Shown here: piece by piece, positions 15,447 through 22,908 of the stretch
Numbering within the stretch: the first letter of the stretch is position 1
Layout: every line of letters begins with the position of its first letter
Assembly (NCBI GenBank): GCA_937891165.1
Contig: CALAEX010000161.1
Span: 1 to 22,940 of the forward strand
Source of the DNA: an uncultured Lachnospiraceae bacterium
GTDB taxonomy: Bacteria > Bacillota > Clostridia > Lachnospirales > Lachnospiraceae
Reading direction: 5' to 3'
Length of the DNA: 22,940 bases
The notes under the pieces: model-generated
The model's input: the letters and a program-made list of their open reading frames with translations, nothing else
Databases searched by the model: none
What the model was told of the DNA's origin: nothing
Made by a program: the position numbers and the translations under genes

Positions 15447-15839
15447 CTAATTGATATTTTTTTTACACATAGGACAAAGACCATGAAATAATACTTGATG
15501 ACTTTCCACAATACCATCAAAACCAACATTCGCTAGTGTATTAATATGTTCTAGACAAGTTGTTTTTAAATCTAGAACGTGGTTACAATGGTTACAAACA
15601 AAATGGTAATGAAGTTGGGTGTTACCATCGAAGCGTTCTGAGCCAGTTCCTTGCGTTAAACGAAGAATTTCGCCTTCCTCTACTAGTAAATTTAAGTTGC
15701 GATAAACAGTACCAAGACTTACTTTAGGGTATAATTTTCGAACATGGGTATATACCATATCAGCAGTGGGATGGTCTTTTGTTTCACGCAGGTAATCTAG
15801 GATGGCTTGTCGTTGTCTACTAAATTTTATACCTGCCAT
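15447..15839 (-). CDS. perR: PerR-type peroxide-responsive Fur-family repressor
   Basis: This 130-residue repressor has a winged helix ('HPTADMVYTHVRKLYPKVSLGTVYRNL') and a structural zinc site C82xxC85 and C122xxC125. The regulatory metal ligands match Bacillus PerR: H23 in HPTAD, D71 in 'ERFDG', H77 and H79 in 'HYH', and D90 in 'VLDL'. The Asp at the D71 and D90 positions favours PerR over Fur or Zur. PerR represses peroxide-defence genes and is inactivated by metal-catalysed oxidation of its histidine ligands. It lies between msrC and rubrerythrin, both redox genes. A near-consensus Per box overlaps its own -10, indicating autoregulation. Confidence 0.88.
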   Translation of the reverse strand: MAGIKFSRQRQAILDYLRETKDHPTADMVYTHVRKLYPKVSLGTVYRNLNLLVEEGEILRLTQGTGSERFDGNTQLHYHFVCNHCNHVLDLKTTCLEHINTLANVGFDGIVESHQVLFHGLCPMCKKNIN

Positions 15840-15908
15840 AAGTACTCCTAACTAATCTCTTATAAAGATAAATTGCTTTATTATTAAAAAATAAAACAGT
15901 AATAATTC

Positions 15909-15923
15909 CTAAAATTATTATAA
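15909..15923. promoter_or_regulatory. Per box overlapping the perR -10
   Basis: CTAAAATTATTATAA matches the Per box TTATAATnATTATAA at 12 of the 14 fixed positions. It contains the -10 of the perR promoter at 15917-15922. A second inverted repeat (TAATAATT/AATTATTA, 15900-15920) overlaps it. Binding would block RNA polymerase, consistent with autorepression. Confidence 0.8.
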
Positions 15924-15945
15924 AATAAGATAATATACTTGTCAA
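15917..15945 (-). promoter_or_regulatory. Consensus promoter of perR
   Basis: On the minus strand a perfect TTGACA (15940-15945), 17-nt spacer and perfect TATAAT (15917-15922) are present. It begins about 13 bases after the msrC stop, so perR has its own start even if read-through from msrC occurs. Confidence 0.88.
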
Positions 15946-15958
15946 GAATTAATTATGT

Positions 15959-16468
15959 TTACCAATTACAAGATTCTTCTAAAATTTGAACAAGGGAAAG
16001 GAAGCCTTCTTTATCTTCTTCGTCAAAGCGATTTAGGAAAGGACTGTCGATATCTAATACAGCAACTATTTTTCCATTTTTATGAATTGGTAAGACAATT
16101 TCTGAATTAGAAGTAGAGTCACAAGCAATATGACCTGGAAATTGATGAACATCTTTTACAAGCTGAATTTCATCTGTAGCAAGAGCTGTACCACACACAC
16201 CACGACCATTTGGAATACGAATGCAAGCGGTTTTTCCTTGAAATGGACCTAAGAGTAAATATTCTTTGTTTGTAATTTCGTCTGTTTCTACGATATAAAA
16301 GCCCACCCAGTTGATATTTTTTAATGCATGAAAAAGTAAAGCAGATGTATTAGCAAGATTAGGAATGATATGACGTTCTCCATCTGTTAGTGCTTTTAAT
16401 TGTTCTGTTAATAAGGAATATAATTCTTTTTTGTTTTCTGGGTAAAAATTAAGATGTGTTTCTGACAT
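15959..16468 (-). CDS. msrC: Free methionine-(R)-sulfoxide reductase (GAF domain)
   Basis: This 169-residue GAF protein reduces free methionine-R-sulfoxide, a thioredoxin-linked repair reaction in the cytosol. The three conserved cysteines are present at C82 ('ACIRIP'), C92 ('GVCGTA') and C116 ('HIACDS'), followed by 'SEIVLPI' and 'VLDIDSP', all as in the E. coli enzyme. An AGGAG ribosome binding site and a promoter at 16503-16531 precede it. It is the first gene of the minus-strand redox island with perR and rubrerythrin. Confidence 0.93.
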   Translation of the reverse strand: MSETHLNFYPENKKELYSLLTEQLKALTDGERHIIPNLANTSALLFHALKNINWVGFYIVETDEITNKEYLLLGPFQGKTACIRIPNGRGVCGTALATDEIQLVKDVHQFPGHIACDSTSNSEIVLPIHKNGKIVAVLDIDSPFLNRFDEEDKEGFLSLVQILEESCNW

Positions 16469-16502
16469 AGGTGTTATCTCCTTTTATTTTAGTTATAATT
16501 TT

Positions 16503-16531
16503 ACTATACCATAGAAACTTGGTATTGACAA
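16503..16531 (-). promoter_or_regulatory. Promoter of msrC
   Basis: On the minus strand TTGTCA (16526-16531), 17-nt spacer and TATAGT (16503-16508) are present, about 35 bases before the ATG. No Per box was recognised here. Confidence 0.75.
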
Positions 16532-16661
16532 ATTAGTGCAAAGTCTAGAATTTTTATTTTACATGTGGTACAATAGTCCTAGAAAAATAGGTGATTATAA
16601 ATTACTGCTATGGATAAAATAAAAATGGGAAATAAGAGAATTTTAACACTAAATCTTCGGA

Positions 16662-16693
16662 GTAAGTTTGTATGTAAAATTTAAGTAAAATTT
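16662..16693 (+). promoter_or_regulatory. Direct repeats resembling a Pho box
   Basis: GTAAGTTTG (16662-16670), GTAAAATTT (16674-16682) and GTAAAATTT (16685-16693) repeat at 12 and 11 bases, about one helical turn. PhoB/PhoP-type regulators bind direct repeats at this spacing. The next genes are a phosphate cotransporter and a PhoP-like regulator. The half-site does not match the Bacillus TTAACA consensus, so the assignment is tentative. Confidence 0.45.
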
Positions 16694-16725
16694 CATCAAA
16701 TTATATAGAAAATATAAATTTTGAA

Positions 16726-16754
16726 TTGAAAAATATTAGATTTTATTTTATGAT
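16726..16754 (+). promoter_or_regulatory. Probable promoter of the second Na+/Pi cotransporter
   Basis: TTGAAA (16726-16731), 17-nt spacer and TATGAT (16749-16754) are present. The -10 is the left arm of an inverted repeat (TATGATT/AATCATA), and AAGGAT/ATCCTT would form a hairpin at the very 5' end of the transcript. An alternative -10 is TATAAA at 16713. Confidence 0.55.
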
Positions 16755-16808
16755 TCAAAGTAAAGGATATTTCATCCTTAAAAAATCATAGGATAAAAGG
16801 AGCAGACT

Positions 16809-18578
16809 ATGGACATTTTTGGCGTATTTTCAATGGTTGGCGGTTTGGCACTATTTCTCTATGGTATGGACATCATGGGAAAAGGATTGGAAAAGTTGTC
16901 TGGCGGACGTTTGGAGCGTTTGCTTGAGAAATTAACGTCCAATCGTCTCAAAGCGGTAGCATTAGGTGCTTTAGTAACCGCAGTAATTCAGTCGTCATCT
17001 GCAACTACTGTTATGGTGGTTGGTTTCGTAAACTCTGGTATTATGAAACTCGGGCAGGCAATCGGTATTATTATGGGTGCTAATATTGGTACGACGATGA
17101 CTTCTTGGATTTTAAGTTTATCTGGAATTGAAAGTGGTAACTTTTTCATAAAGATGTTAAAACCAAGTTCGTTTTCTCCAATTTTAGCTTTGATTGGTAT
17201 TATTTTTATTATGTTTTCCAAACAGGAAAAGAAAAAAGATATTGGTGGAATTTTAATTGGATTTGCTATTTTAATGACTGGTATGGACAATATGAGTGCG
17301 GCAGTAAAACCACTTGCTAATGTACCAGAATTTACTAATATTCTATTAATGTTCTCTAATCCAATTCTTGGTATGATAGCAGGTATGGTATTGACTGCAA
17401 TTATTCAAAGTTCTTCCGCTTCCGTTGGTATTTTACAGGCTCTTTGTGCTACAGGTGCAGTTTCCTTTGGAACAGCAATTCCAATTATTATGGGTCAAAA
17501 TATTGGTACTTGTGTGACTGCAATTATTTCTTCTGCAGGTGCAAGTAAAAATGCAAAGAGAGCTGCGGCAGTGCATTTATATTTTAATATTATTGGAACA
17601 GCATTATTTATGATTGTATTTTATACGATTAATGCAGTATCAACATTTTCATTTTTAGGAGATGCAGCAAATGCAAGTGGTATTGCTGTAGTGCATAGTG
17701 TATTTAATGTGACAGCAACTTGTATTCTGCTTCCATTTTCTGGATTGCTTGAAAAATTGGCAATTATGACAATTAAAGATTCTAAAGCAGACAAGCAGGA
17801 TGACCGTTTCAAAGTATTGGATGTTCGTTTTTTAGAAACTCCTTCCTTTGCCTTAGAACAGTGTAAAAATGTAACCGATGAAATGGCACGAATTACAAAA
17901 GAATCTTTATTTAGTGCAATTGATTTATTGAATCATTATGATGCAGAAAAAGAAAAGCAGTTAATGGAAATGGAATCATTAGTAGACCGTTATGAAGATG
18001 AACTGGGTGCTTACTTAGTAAAATTAAGTTCTAGAAATCTTTCAAATAAGGAGAGTCATACTGTAAATACATTGATTCATTCCATTGGAAATTGGGAGCG
18101 TATTTCTGACCATTCTGTAAATCTTTGTGATACAGCAAGAGAAATTCATGAAAAGAAGTTGTTGTTCTCGAAGCAGGCAACCGAAGAATTAGCTATATTT
18201 ACAAGGGCAATTAAAGATATTGTGAATATGACAGTAGAAGCATTTGAATATGAGGATATTCGTATGGCAAAGAAAGTAGAGCCATTAGAAGAAGTGATTG
18301 ACTATTTGAATCGTAAGATTAAAGACCGTCATGTACAAAGACTTCGTGCTGGAGAATGTACCATTGAATTAGGGTTTGTATTACAAGATATTTTGAACAA
18401 TTATGAAAGAGTATCTGACCATTGTTCTAATGTAGCAGTTAGTATTATTCAGACAGAAGATTATGATGTAGAAGCACATGAATATTTGGATGCTTTAAAG
18501 AATGTAGATAATGAAGCATTTAGAAAAGCTTATAAAGAGGAAAAAGAAAAGTATCGTTTACCTGTAGTGGAAAAATAA
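16809..18578 (+). CDS. Na+/phosphate cotransporter, NptA/PhoU-fused type (copy 2)
   Basis: This 589-residue membrane protein has the same plan as the one at 12779. QSSSA motifs lie near residues 61 ('VIQSSSATTVMVVGFVNSG') and 200 ('IIQSSSASVGILQAL') in two cotransport repeats. A PhoU-like helical domain follows from about 355, with 'WERISDHSVN' and 'YERVSDHCSN'. The two proteins are close along their whole length, so they arose by duplication, with the redox genes now between them. AAGGAG precedes the ATG. A hairpin follows its stop, and the PhoP/PhoR-like genes start 73 bases later. This copy, not the first, is therefore the likelier partner of the two-component system. Confidence 0.92.
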   Translation: MDIFGVFSMVGGLALFLYGMDIMGKGLEKLSGGRLERLLEKLTSNRLKAVALGALVTAVIQSSSATTVMVVGFVNSGIMKLGQAIGIIMGANIGTTMTSWILSLSGIESGNFFIKMLKPSSFSPILALIGIIFIMFSKQEKKKDIGGILIGFAILMTGMDNMSAAVKPLANVPEFTNILLMFSNPILGMIAGMVLTAIIQSSSASVGILQALCATGAVSFGTAIPIIMGQNIGTCVTAIISSAGASKNAKRAAAVHLYFNIIGTALFMIVFYTINAVSTFSFLGDAANASGIAVVHSVFNVTATCILLPFSGLLEKLAIMTIKDSKADKQDDRFKVLDVRFLETPSFALEQCKNVTDEMARITKESLFSAIDLLNHYDAEKEKQLMEMESLVDRYEDELGAYLVKLSSRNLSNKESHTVNTLIHSIGNWERISDHSVNLCDTAREIHEKKLLFSKQATEELAIFTRAIKDIVNMTVEAFEYEDIRMAKKVEPLEEVIDYLNRKIKDRHVQRLRAGECTIELGFVLQDILNNYERVSDHCSNVAVSIIQTEDYDVEAHEYLDALKNVDNEAFRKAYKEEKEKYRLPVVEK

Positions 18579-18595
18579 ATCGTATTATTTAGCGG

Positions 18596-18641
18596 CCACA
18601 GGCCGGAAGCCTTTTGGTGTCCGGTTTGTGGTTCTTTATTT
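18596..18641 (+). terminator. Terminator or attenuator between cotransporter copy 2 and the response regulator
   Basis: CCACA/TGTGG and CCGGA/TCCGG form a GC-rich interrupted stem with a 12-nt loop, followed by TTCTTTATTT. It ends right before the AGGA ribosome binding site of the next gene. No promoter was seen after it, so partial read-through would supply the response regulator. Confidence 0.65.
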
Positions 18642-18651
18642 GGAGGAATAG

Positions 18652-19323
18652 ATGGCACTGATTTATATTGTAGAGGATGATAGGAATATTAGAGAGATTG
18701 AAACGATTGCGTTGAGTAATAGTGGTCATGTTATAAAGTCTTTTGAAACCGCAAGAGAATTTTATCAGAAGTTAGAGGAAAAACTTCCAGATTTAGTTTT
18801 ATTAGATATTATGTTGCCAGATGAGGATGGTTTAGAGATTTTAAAAAAAATTCGTAATAGAAAGCATACAAAAAAGCTTCCTGTTCTTATGTTGACTGCG
18901 AAATCAACCGAGTTAGATAAAGTAAAGGGGTTAGATATGGGAGCAGACGATTATTTGACAAAGCCTTTTGGAGTGATGGAGTTAGTGTCAAGAGTAAAAG
19001 CGTTGCTTCGCCGAACGAAGAGTGAGCGAGAGGAAACGACATTAGAATTAGGTGGAATTGTTGTGGATGGAGAGAGAAGATTGGTATTTGTGAATGAACA
19101 GCTTTGCGAGTTGACGTTTAAAGAATATGAATTGTTACGGTTTTTAATAGCAAATGCAGGAATTGTATTGACAAGAGAGCAGATGATGGAGCAAGTTTGG
19201 GGAACTTATTTTGAGGGAGAAACAAGAACAGTGGATATGCATATTAAGACACTTAGGCAAAAGTTATTGACGGAGGGTGTAAGAATTAAAACAATAAGAA
19301 ATGTAGGATATGTAATAGAATGA
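18652..19323 (+). CDS. OmpR/PhoB-family response regulator (PhoP-like)
   Basis: This 223-residue regulator has a receiver domain with acidic pocket D9 and D10, phosphoacceptor D52 ('LLDIMLPD'), 'LMLTAKS' and 'LTKPFG'. A winged-helix DNA-binding domain follows ('LTFKEYELLRFL', 'RTVDMHIKTLRQKL', 'IRNVGYVIE'). It is preceded by GGAGGA. Its stop overlaps the histidine kinase start by four bases (ATGA). The position after a phosphate cotransporter with a PhoU-like domain suggests phosphate sensing as in PhoP/PhoB, but the receiver family alone does not prove this. Confidence 0.92.
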   Translation: MALIYIVEDDRNIREIETIALSNSGHVIKSFETAREFYQKLEEKLPDLVLLDIMLPDEDGLEILKKIRNRKHTKKLPVLMLTAKSTELDKVKGLDMGADDYLTKPFGVMELVSRVKALLRRTKSEREETTLELGGIVVDGERRLVFVNEQLCELTFKEYELLRFLIANAGIVLTREQMMEQVWGTYFEGETRTVDMHIKTLRQKLLTEGVRIKTIRNVGYVIE

Positions 19324-20663
19324 GAAGAAAAATTAATCAGCAGTTGATTTTGACCTCTTTGTTTGCTACTATGTTGACGATGGTATTGATGCTTTTTTTA
19401 TTTTGGCAATTATTTGAACAACAAGTATTTGAAGATTTAAAAGCTTATATTGAATTACTAGAAAGAACAAATTTATATCAAAGCGAAAAAACGTATCAAG
19501 CAAAGTTGGATGGGGAAATACTTCGTGTAACTTGGTTAGCAACAGATGGTAGTGTGTTAGGAGATACAGACGTAGACCAAACATTGATGGAAAATCATGC
19601 AAATCGTCCAGAATTTATACAGGCGTTGAAGCAGGGCGAGGGGCAGGATATTCGGGAATCAGAAACATTAAATGAAAATATGTATTATTATGCTGTAAGG
19701 ATGGAGGATGGAACCGTACTTCGTTTAGCAAAATCTGCTAGAAGTGGCTGGAATATTATTTTAAATGCTATTCCTGGAATACTGATTGCTTTTGTTATGA
19801 TGGTGTTATTTTGCATTTTAGTTGCAAGAGTGTTTGCAAAAAATATCATTCGTCCATTGAAGGAATTAGCTACAAATTTAGATAAAAATGAGGGACAGAT
19901 TCCTTATAAAGAATTGACTCCTTTTATAACAACAATTCGAGTACAACATGAAAATATTTTGCGTACGGCAAGGATACGACAGGAGTTTACAGCAAATGTG
20001 ACACATGAATTAAAAACACCGTTGACAGTAATTTCAGGATATTCAGAATTATTAGAAACTGGTTTAATTAAAGGGGATGAAGTGACTCGTTATGCAAAAG
20101 AAATTAGACATAATTCTCAGCGGTTATTATCATTAATCAATGATATTTTACATTTATCTGAAATGGATAGGGTAGACTATGAAGTGCCAATGCAGTCAGT
20201 TTCTTTATCAGAATTGGCAAAAAAATGTGTAGAGGGACTTTTCATAAATGCAGAAAAACGAAAAGTATCTTTACGATATATTGGAGAGAGTGCTATCGTT
20301 TATGGAAATAAAGAGTTGCTTGAAGAATTACTTTGGAATCTTTGTGAAAATGCGATTCGTTATAATGTGGAAGGTGGTATTGTAAAAGTACAAGTAGAAA
20401 AAAGAAAAGAAGAAGTATATTTAACAGTAAGTGATACAGGAATTGGAATTTCTAAAGAACATCAGGAACGCGTATTTGAACGTTCTTATCGGGTGGATAA
20501 AAGTCGTTCAAAAGAGTCAGGAGGAACAGGGTTAGGACTTGCGATTGTGAAACATATTGTGCAACAACATGAGGCACAGTTGACATTAGAGAGTGAAATA
20601 GGGAAGGGAACAAAAATAAAGGTTTGTTTTTCCTGTTATGAAGAGATAAGAAAGGAAAAGTAG
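19320..20663 (+). CDS. PhoR-like sensor histidine kinase
   Basis: This 447-residue membrane kinase has transmembrane segments at about 11-29 and 150-170, enclosing an extracellular region of ~120 residues. A HAMP-like linker leads to the dimerisation helix with phosphoacceptor H229 in 'VTHELKTPLT'. The ATPase domain has an N-box 'NLCENAIRYN', 'DTGIGIS' and 'GGTGLGLAIV'. No PAS domain is obvious between the linker and H229. The ATGA overlap with the response regulator shows coupling. It phosphorylates the adjacent regulator. Phosphate as the signal is inferred from context. Confidence 0.92.
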   Translation: MRRKINQQLILTSLFATMLTMVLMLFLFWQLFEQQVFEDLKAYIELLERTNLYQSEKTYQAKLDGEILRVTWLATDGSVLGDTDVDQTLMENHANRPEFIQALKQGEGQDIRESETLNENMYYYAVRMEDGTVLRLAKSARSGWNIILNAIPGILIAFVMMVLFCILVARVFAKNIIRPLKELATNLDKNEGQIPYKELTPFITTIRVQHENILRTARIRQEFTANVTHELKTPLTVISGYSELLETGLIKGDEVTRYAKEIRHNSQRLLSLINDILHLSEMDRVDYEVPMQSVSLSELAKKCVEGLFINAEKRKVSLRYIGESAIVYGNKELLEELLWNLCENAIRYNVEGGIVKVQVEKRKEEVYLTVSDTGIGISKEHQERVFERSYRVDKSRSKESGGTGLGLAIVKHIVQQHEAQLTLESEIGKGTKIKVCFSCYEEIRKEK

Positions 20664-20664
20664 T

Positions 20665-21321
20665 ATGATAACTTGGCAGGATATTGTAGCAGATGATGCA
20701 GTAAAAACATATATTAAAAAAGCAGATGAGTCGTTGATTGCTCTTGGCTATACAGAGCATAGTTTTCCTCATGTGGGGAAAGTAGCACAGTTAGCAGGGC
20801 GTATTTTAGAAACATTGGGCTATTCAGAAAGAGAAGTGGAGCTAGCCAAGATTGCAGGATATTTACATGATATTGGAAATGTAGTGAATCGTGTAGACCA
20901 TGCACAAAGCGGTGCAGTGATGGCATTTCGTATTTTAGATAGACTTGGAATGTCACCAGATGAAATTTCTACGGTGATTACAGCCATTGGAAATCATGAT
21001 GAATCTACTGCATTTCCAGTAAATGCGGTGGCAGCAGCGTTAATTTTAGCAGATAAGACGGATGTACGTGATACGAGAGTAAGAAATCATGATATTGCAA
21101 CCTTTGATATCCATGACCGTGTAAACTATTCGGTAAAGGCAGCAGATGTTTTTGTAGAGAAAGATTCGCATATAGAATTGAAATTGAAAATAGATACTTC
21201 GATTTGTGCTGTGATGGATTATTTTGAAATTTTTATGAATCGTATGATTTTATGTAGAAAAGCGGCTGAGAAATTAGGGCTTTCCTTTCATTTAGTTATT
21301 AATGGACAGAGAATTTTATAA
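20665..21321 (+). CDS. HD-domain phosphohydrolase
   Basis: This 218-residue protein carries the metal-dependent HD signature: H36, H68-D69 in 'YLHDIGN', H79, H111-D112 in 'GNHDEST', and D130 in 'LADKTD'. Such proteins hydrolyse phosphate esters, often nucleotides; the substrate here is not evident. It begins one base after the kinase stop, with AGGAAA upstream, so it is the third gene of the two-component operon. Cotranscription suggests a role in the same response or simple co-expression. No terminator is visible before the aspartate kinase promoter. Confidence 0.85.
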   Translation: MITWQDIVADDAVKTYIKKADESLIALGYTEHSFPHVGKVAQLAGRILETLGYSEREVELAKIAGYLHDIGNVVNRVDHAQSGAVMAFRILDRLGMSPDEISTVITAIGNHDESTAFPVNAVAAALILADKTDVRDTRVRNHDIATFDIHDRVNYSVKAADVFVEKDSHIELKLKIDTSICAVMDYFEIFMNRMILCRKAAEKLGLSFHLVINGQRIL

Positions 21322-21349
21322 ATCATGTGATATTTTTTGAAAAAAATGC

Positions 21350-21377
21350 TTGATTATCTGGAAAAAAAGAGTATGAT
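21350..21377 (+). promoter_or_regulatory. Probable promoter of aspartate kinase
   Basis: TTGATT (21350-21355), 16-nt spacer and TATGAT (21372-21377) are followed by a leader of about 75 bases to the ATG. The leader is too short for a lysine riboswitch and has no obvious T-box features. Confidence 0.6.
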
Positions 21378-21457
21378 AGGGAGGAAGATTTGGTTACATG
21401 AACTGAAGAACAGTGAGAGTAACAGAAAGTTTGGAAAGATAGGATGGATTCAAATAT

Positions 21458-22777
21458 ATGAGTAAGGTTGTAAAATTCGGTGGCAGTTCTCTTGCGAGTG
21501 CAGAGCAATTTCAAAAAGTTGCAAATATTATTCATGCAGATAAGGATAGAAGATATGTTGTTCCATCTGCTCCTGGAAAACGCTATAGTACAGATACAAA
21601 AGTAACGGATATGTTATATGAATGTTATGCATTAGCAGAAGCAGGAGAGCCTTTTTATGATAAATTAATGCAGATTAAAGGCAGATACGATGAAATTATT
21701 ACAGGTCTTAATTTAAATCTTAGTTTGGTAGAAGAATTTGAACGGATTAAAGAGAACTTTCAAAATGGAGTAGGGACAGATTATGCAGCTTCTCGAGGAG
21801 AATATTTAAATGGTATTGTAATGGCAGAATACTTACAATTTCAGTTTTTAGATGCTGCTGAAGTAATTTTCTTTGACGAAAATGGTAAATTTTTATCAGA
21901 AAAAACAAATGAAATATTAGGAAATCGAGTAAAAGAATATGCGAATGTTGTACTTCCTGGTTTTTATGGAGCAAAGCCAGATGGTACGATAAAGACATTT
22001 GATAGAAGTGGTTCTGATATTACAGGCTCTATTTTGGCAAGAGCTGTGCAGGCAGATATTTATGAAAATTGGACAGATGTTTCAGGATTTTTATTAACAG
22101 ACCCAAGAATAGTGAAAGACCCACCTACTATTACAACGATTACATATAAGGAGTTACGAGAACTTGCTTATATGGGTGCAACAGTATTACATGGAGATGC
22201 GATTTTACCAGTATGTCAGTGTGGTATTCCAATCAATATTCGTAATACAAATAAACCAGAAGACCCTGGTACAATGATTGTAGAAAGTACTTGTAAGAAG
22301 CCAGAATTTACAATTACAGGTATTGCAGGAAAGAAAGGTTTTGTTTCTATCAATATTGAAAAGGACAAAATGAATGGGGAAGTTGGTTTTGGTAGTAAAG
22401 TGTTACAAGCATTTGAACAAAATGGAATTTCCTTTGAACATATGCCAACAGGTATTGATACATTGAGTGTATTTGTACATCAGCAAGAATTTGAAGGAAA
22501 AGAACAAAAAGTGTTATCTACCATTCATCGTTTGGCAAAACCAGATAGTATTGAAATTGAATCTGATTTAGCTTTAGTTGCGGTTGTTGGTCGTGGTATG
22601 AAGTCCAATCGTGGCGTAGCAGCTAGAGTATTAGCTTCTCTTGCTCATAAGAATATCAATATTAAGATGATTGACCAAGGTTCAAGTGAACTCAATATTA
22701 TTCTTGGTGTGACAAATGAAGATTTTGAGATGGCAATTCAGGCAATTTATGATATTTTTGTAGTGACATGTTTATAG
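21458..22777 (+). CDS. Aspartate kinase
   Basis: This 439-residue enzyme phosphorylates aspartate in the first step of lysine, threonine and methionine synthesis. It has 'VKFGGSSLAS' at the N-terminus, 'SRGEYLNG' near residue 112 and 'TFDRSGSDITG' near 180. After about 280 come two ACT-type regulatory modules ('ITGIAGKKGFVSINIEKDKM', then 'LALVAVVGRGMKS' and 'NINIKMIDQGSSELNIILGV'). It is monofunctional, with no homoserine dehydrogenase domain. AGGATGG lies 10 bases before the ATG. A long-stem terminator follows. Confidence 0.94.
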   Translation: MSKVVKFGGSSLASAEQFQKVANIIHADKDRRYVVPSAPGKRYSTDTKVTDMLYECYALAEAGEPFYDKLMQIKGRYDEIITGLNLNLSLVEEFERIKENFQNGVGTDYAASRGEYLNGIVMAEYLQFQFLDAAEVIFFDENGKFLSEKTNEILGNRVKEYANVVLPGFYGAKPDGTIKTFDRSGSDITGSILARAVQADIYENWTDVSGFLLTDPRIVKDPPTITTITYKELRELAYMGATVLHGDAILPVCQCGIPINIRNTNKPEDPGTMIVESTCKKPEFTITGIAGKKGFVSINIEKDKMNGEVGFGSKVLQAFEQNGISFEHMPTGIDTLSVFVHQQEFEGKEQKVLSTIHRLAKPDSIEIESDLALVAVVGRGMKSNRGVAARVLASLAHKNINIKMIDQGSSELNIILGVTNEDFEMAIQAIYDIFVVTCL

Positions 22778-22794
22778 TAGGTTAGTTAAATTAT

Positions 22795-22848
22795 AAAGCC
22801 TTTTTTTGGTATCTTTATGGTTCTTAATAGATACCAAAAAAAGGCTTT
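22795..22848. terminator. Long perfect-stem terminator after aspartate kinase
   Basis: AAAGCCTTTTTTTGGTATC and GATACCAAAAAAAGGCTTT pair over 19 bp around a 16-nt loop. The runs of T and A lie inside the stem, so it can act on both strands. This fits a convergent gene on the right. Confidence 0.85.
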
Positions 22849-22908
22849 TGCTATAGATATTCTATTAAAGAAAAGGGGGGCAATAGGAAAATAAATAAAA
22901 GCCTTGGT

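Larger units (their letters stand above)
16532..16808 (+). promoter_or_regulatory. Divergent intergenic region upstream of cotransporter copy 2
   Basis: No gene is supported. It holds a possible extended -10 (TGGTACAAT ending at 16574), the direct repeats at 16662-16693, a better promoter at 16726-16754, and nested inverted repeats (TATGATT/AATCATA and AAGGAT/ATCCTT, 16749-16790). The ribosome binding site AAGGAG lies just before the ATG. A third AGGAT at 16790-16794 could compete for the ATCCTT arm. Confidence 0.5.

Noticed and set aside
21322..21457. Lysine riboswitch or T-box before aspartate kinase
   Set aside because: The leader is only about 75 bases and shows no multi-stem architecture or terminator.
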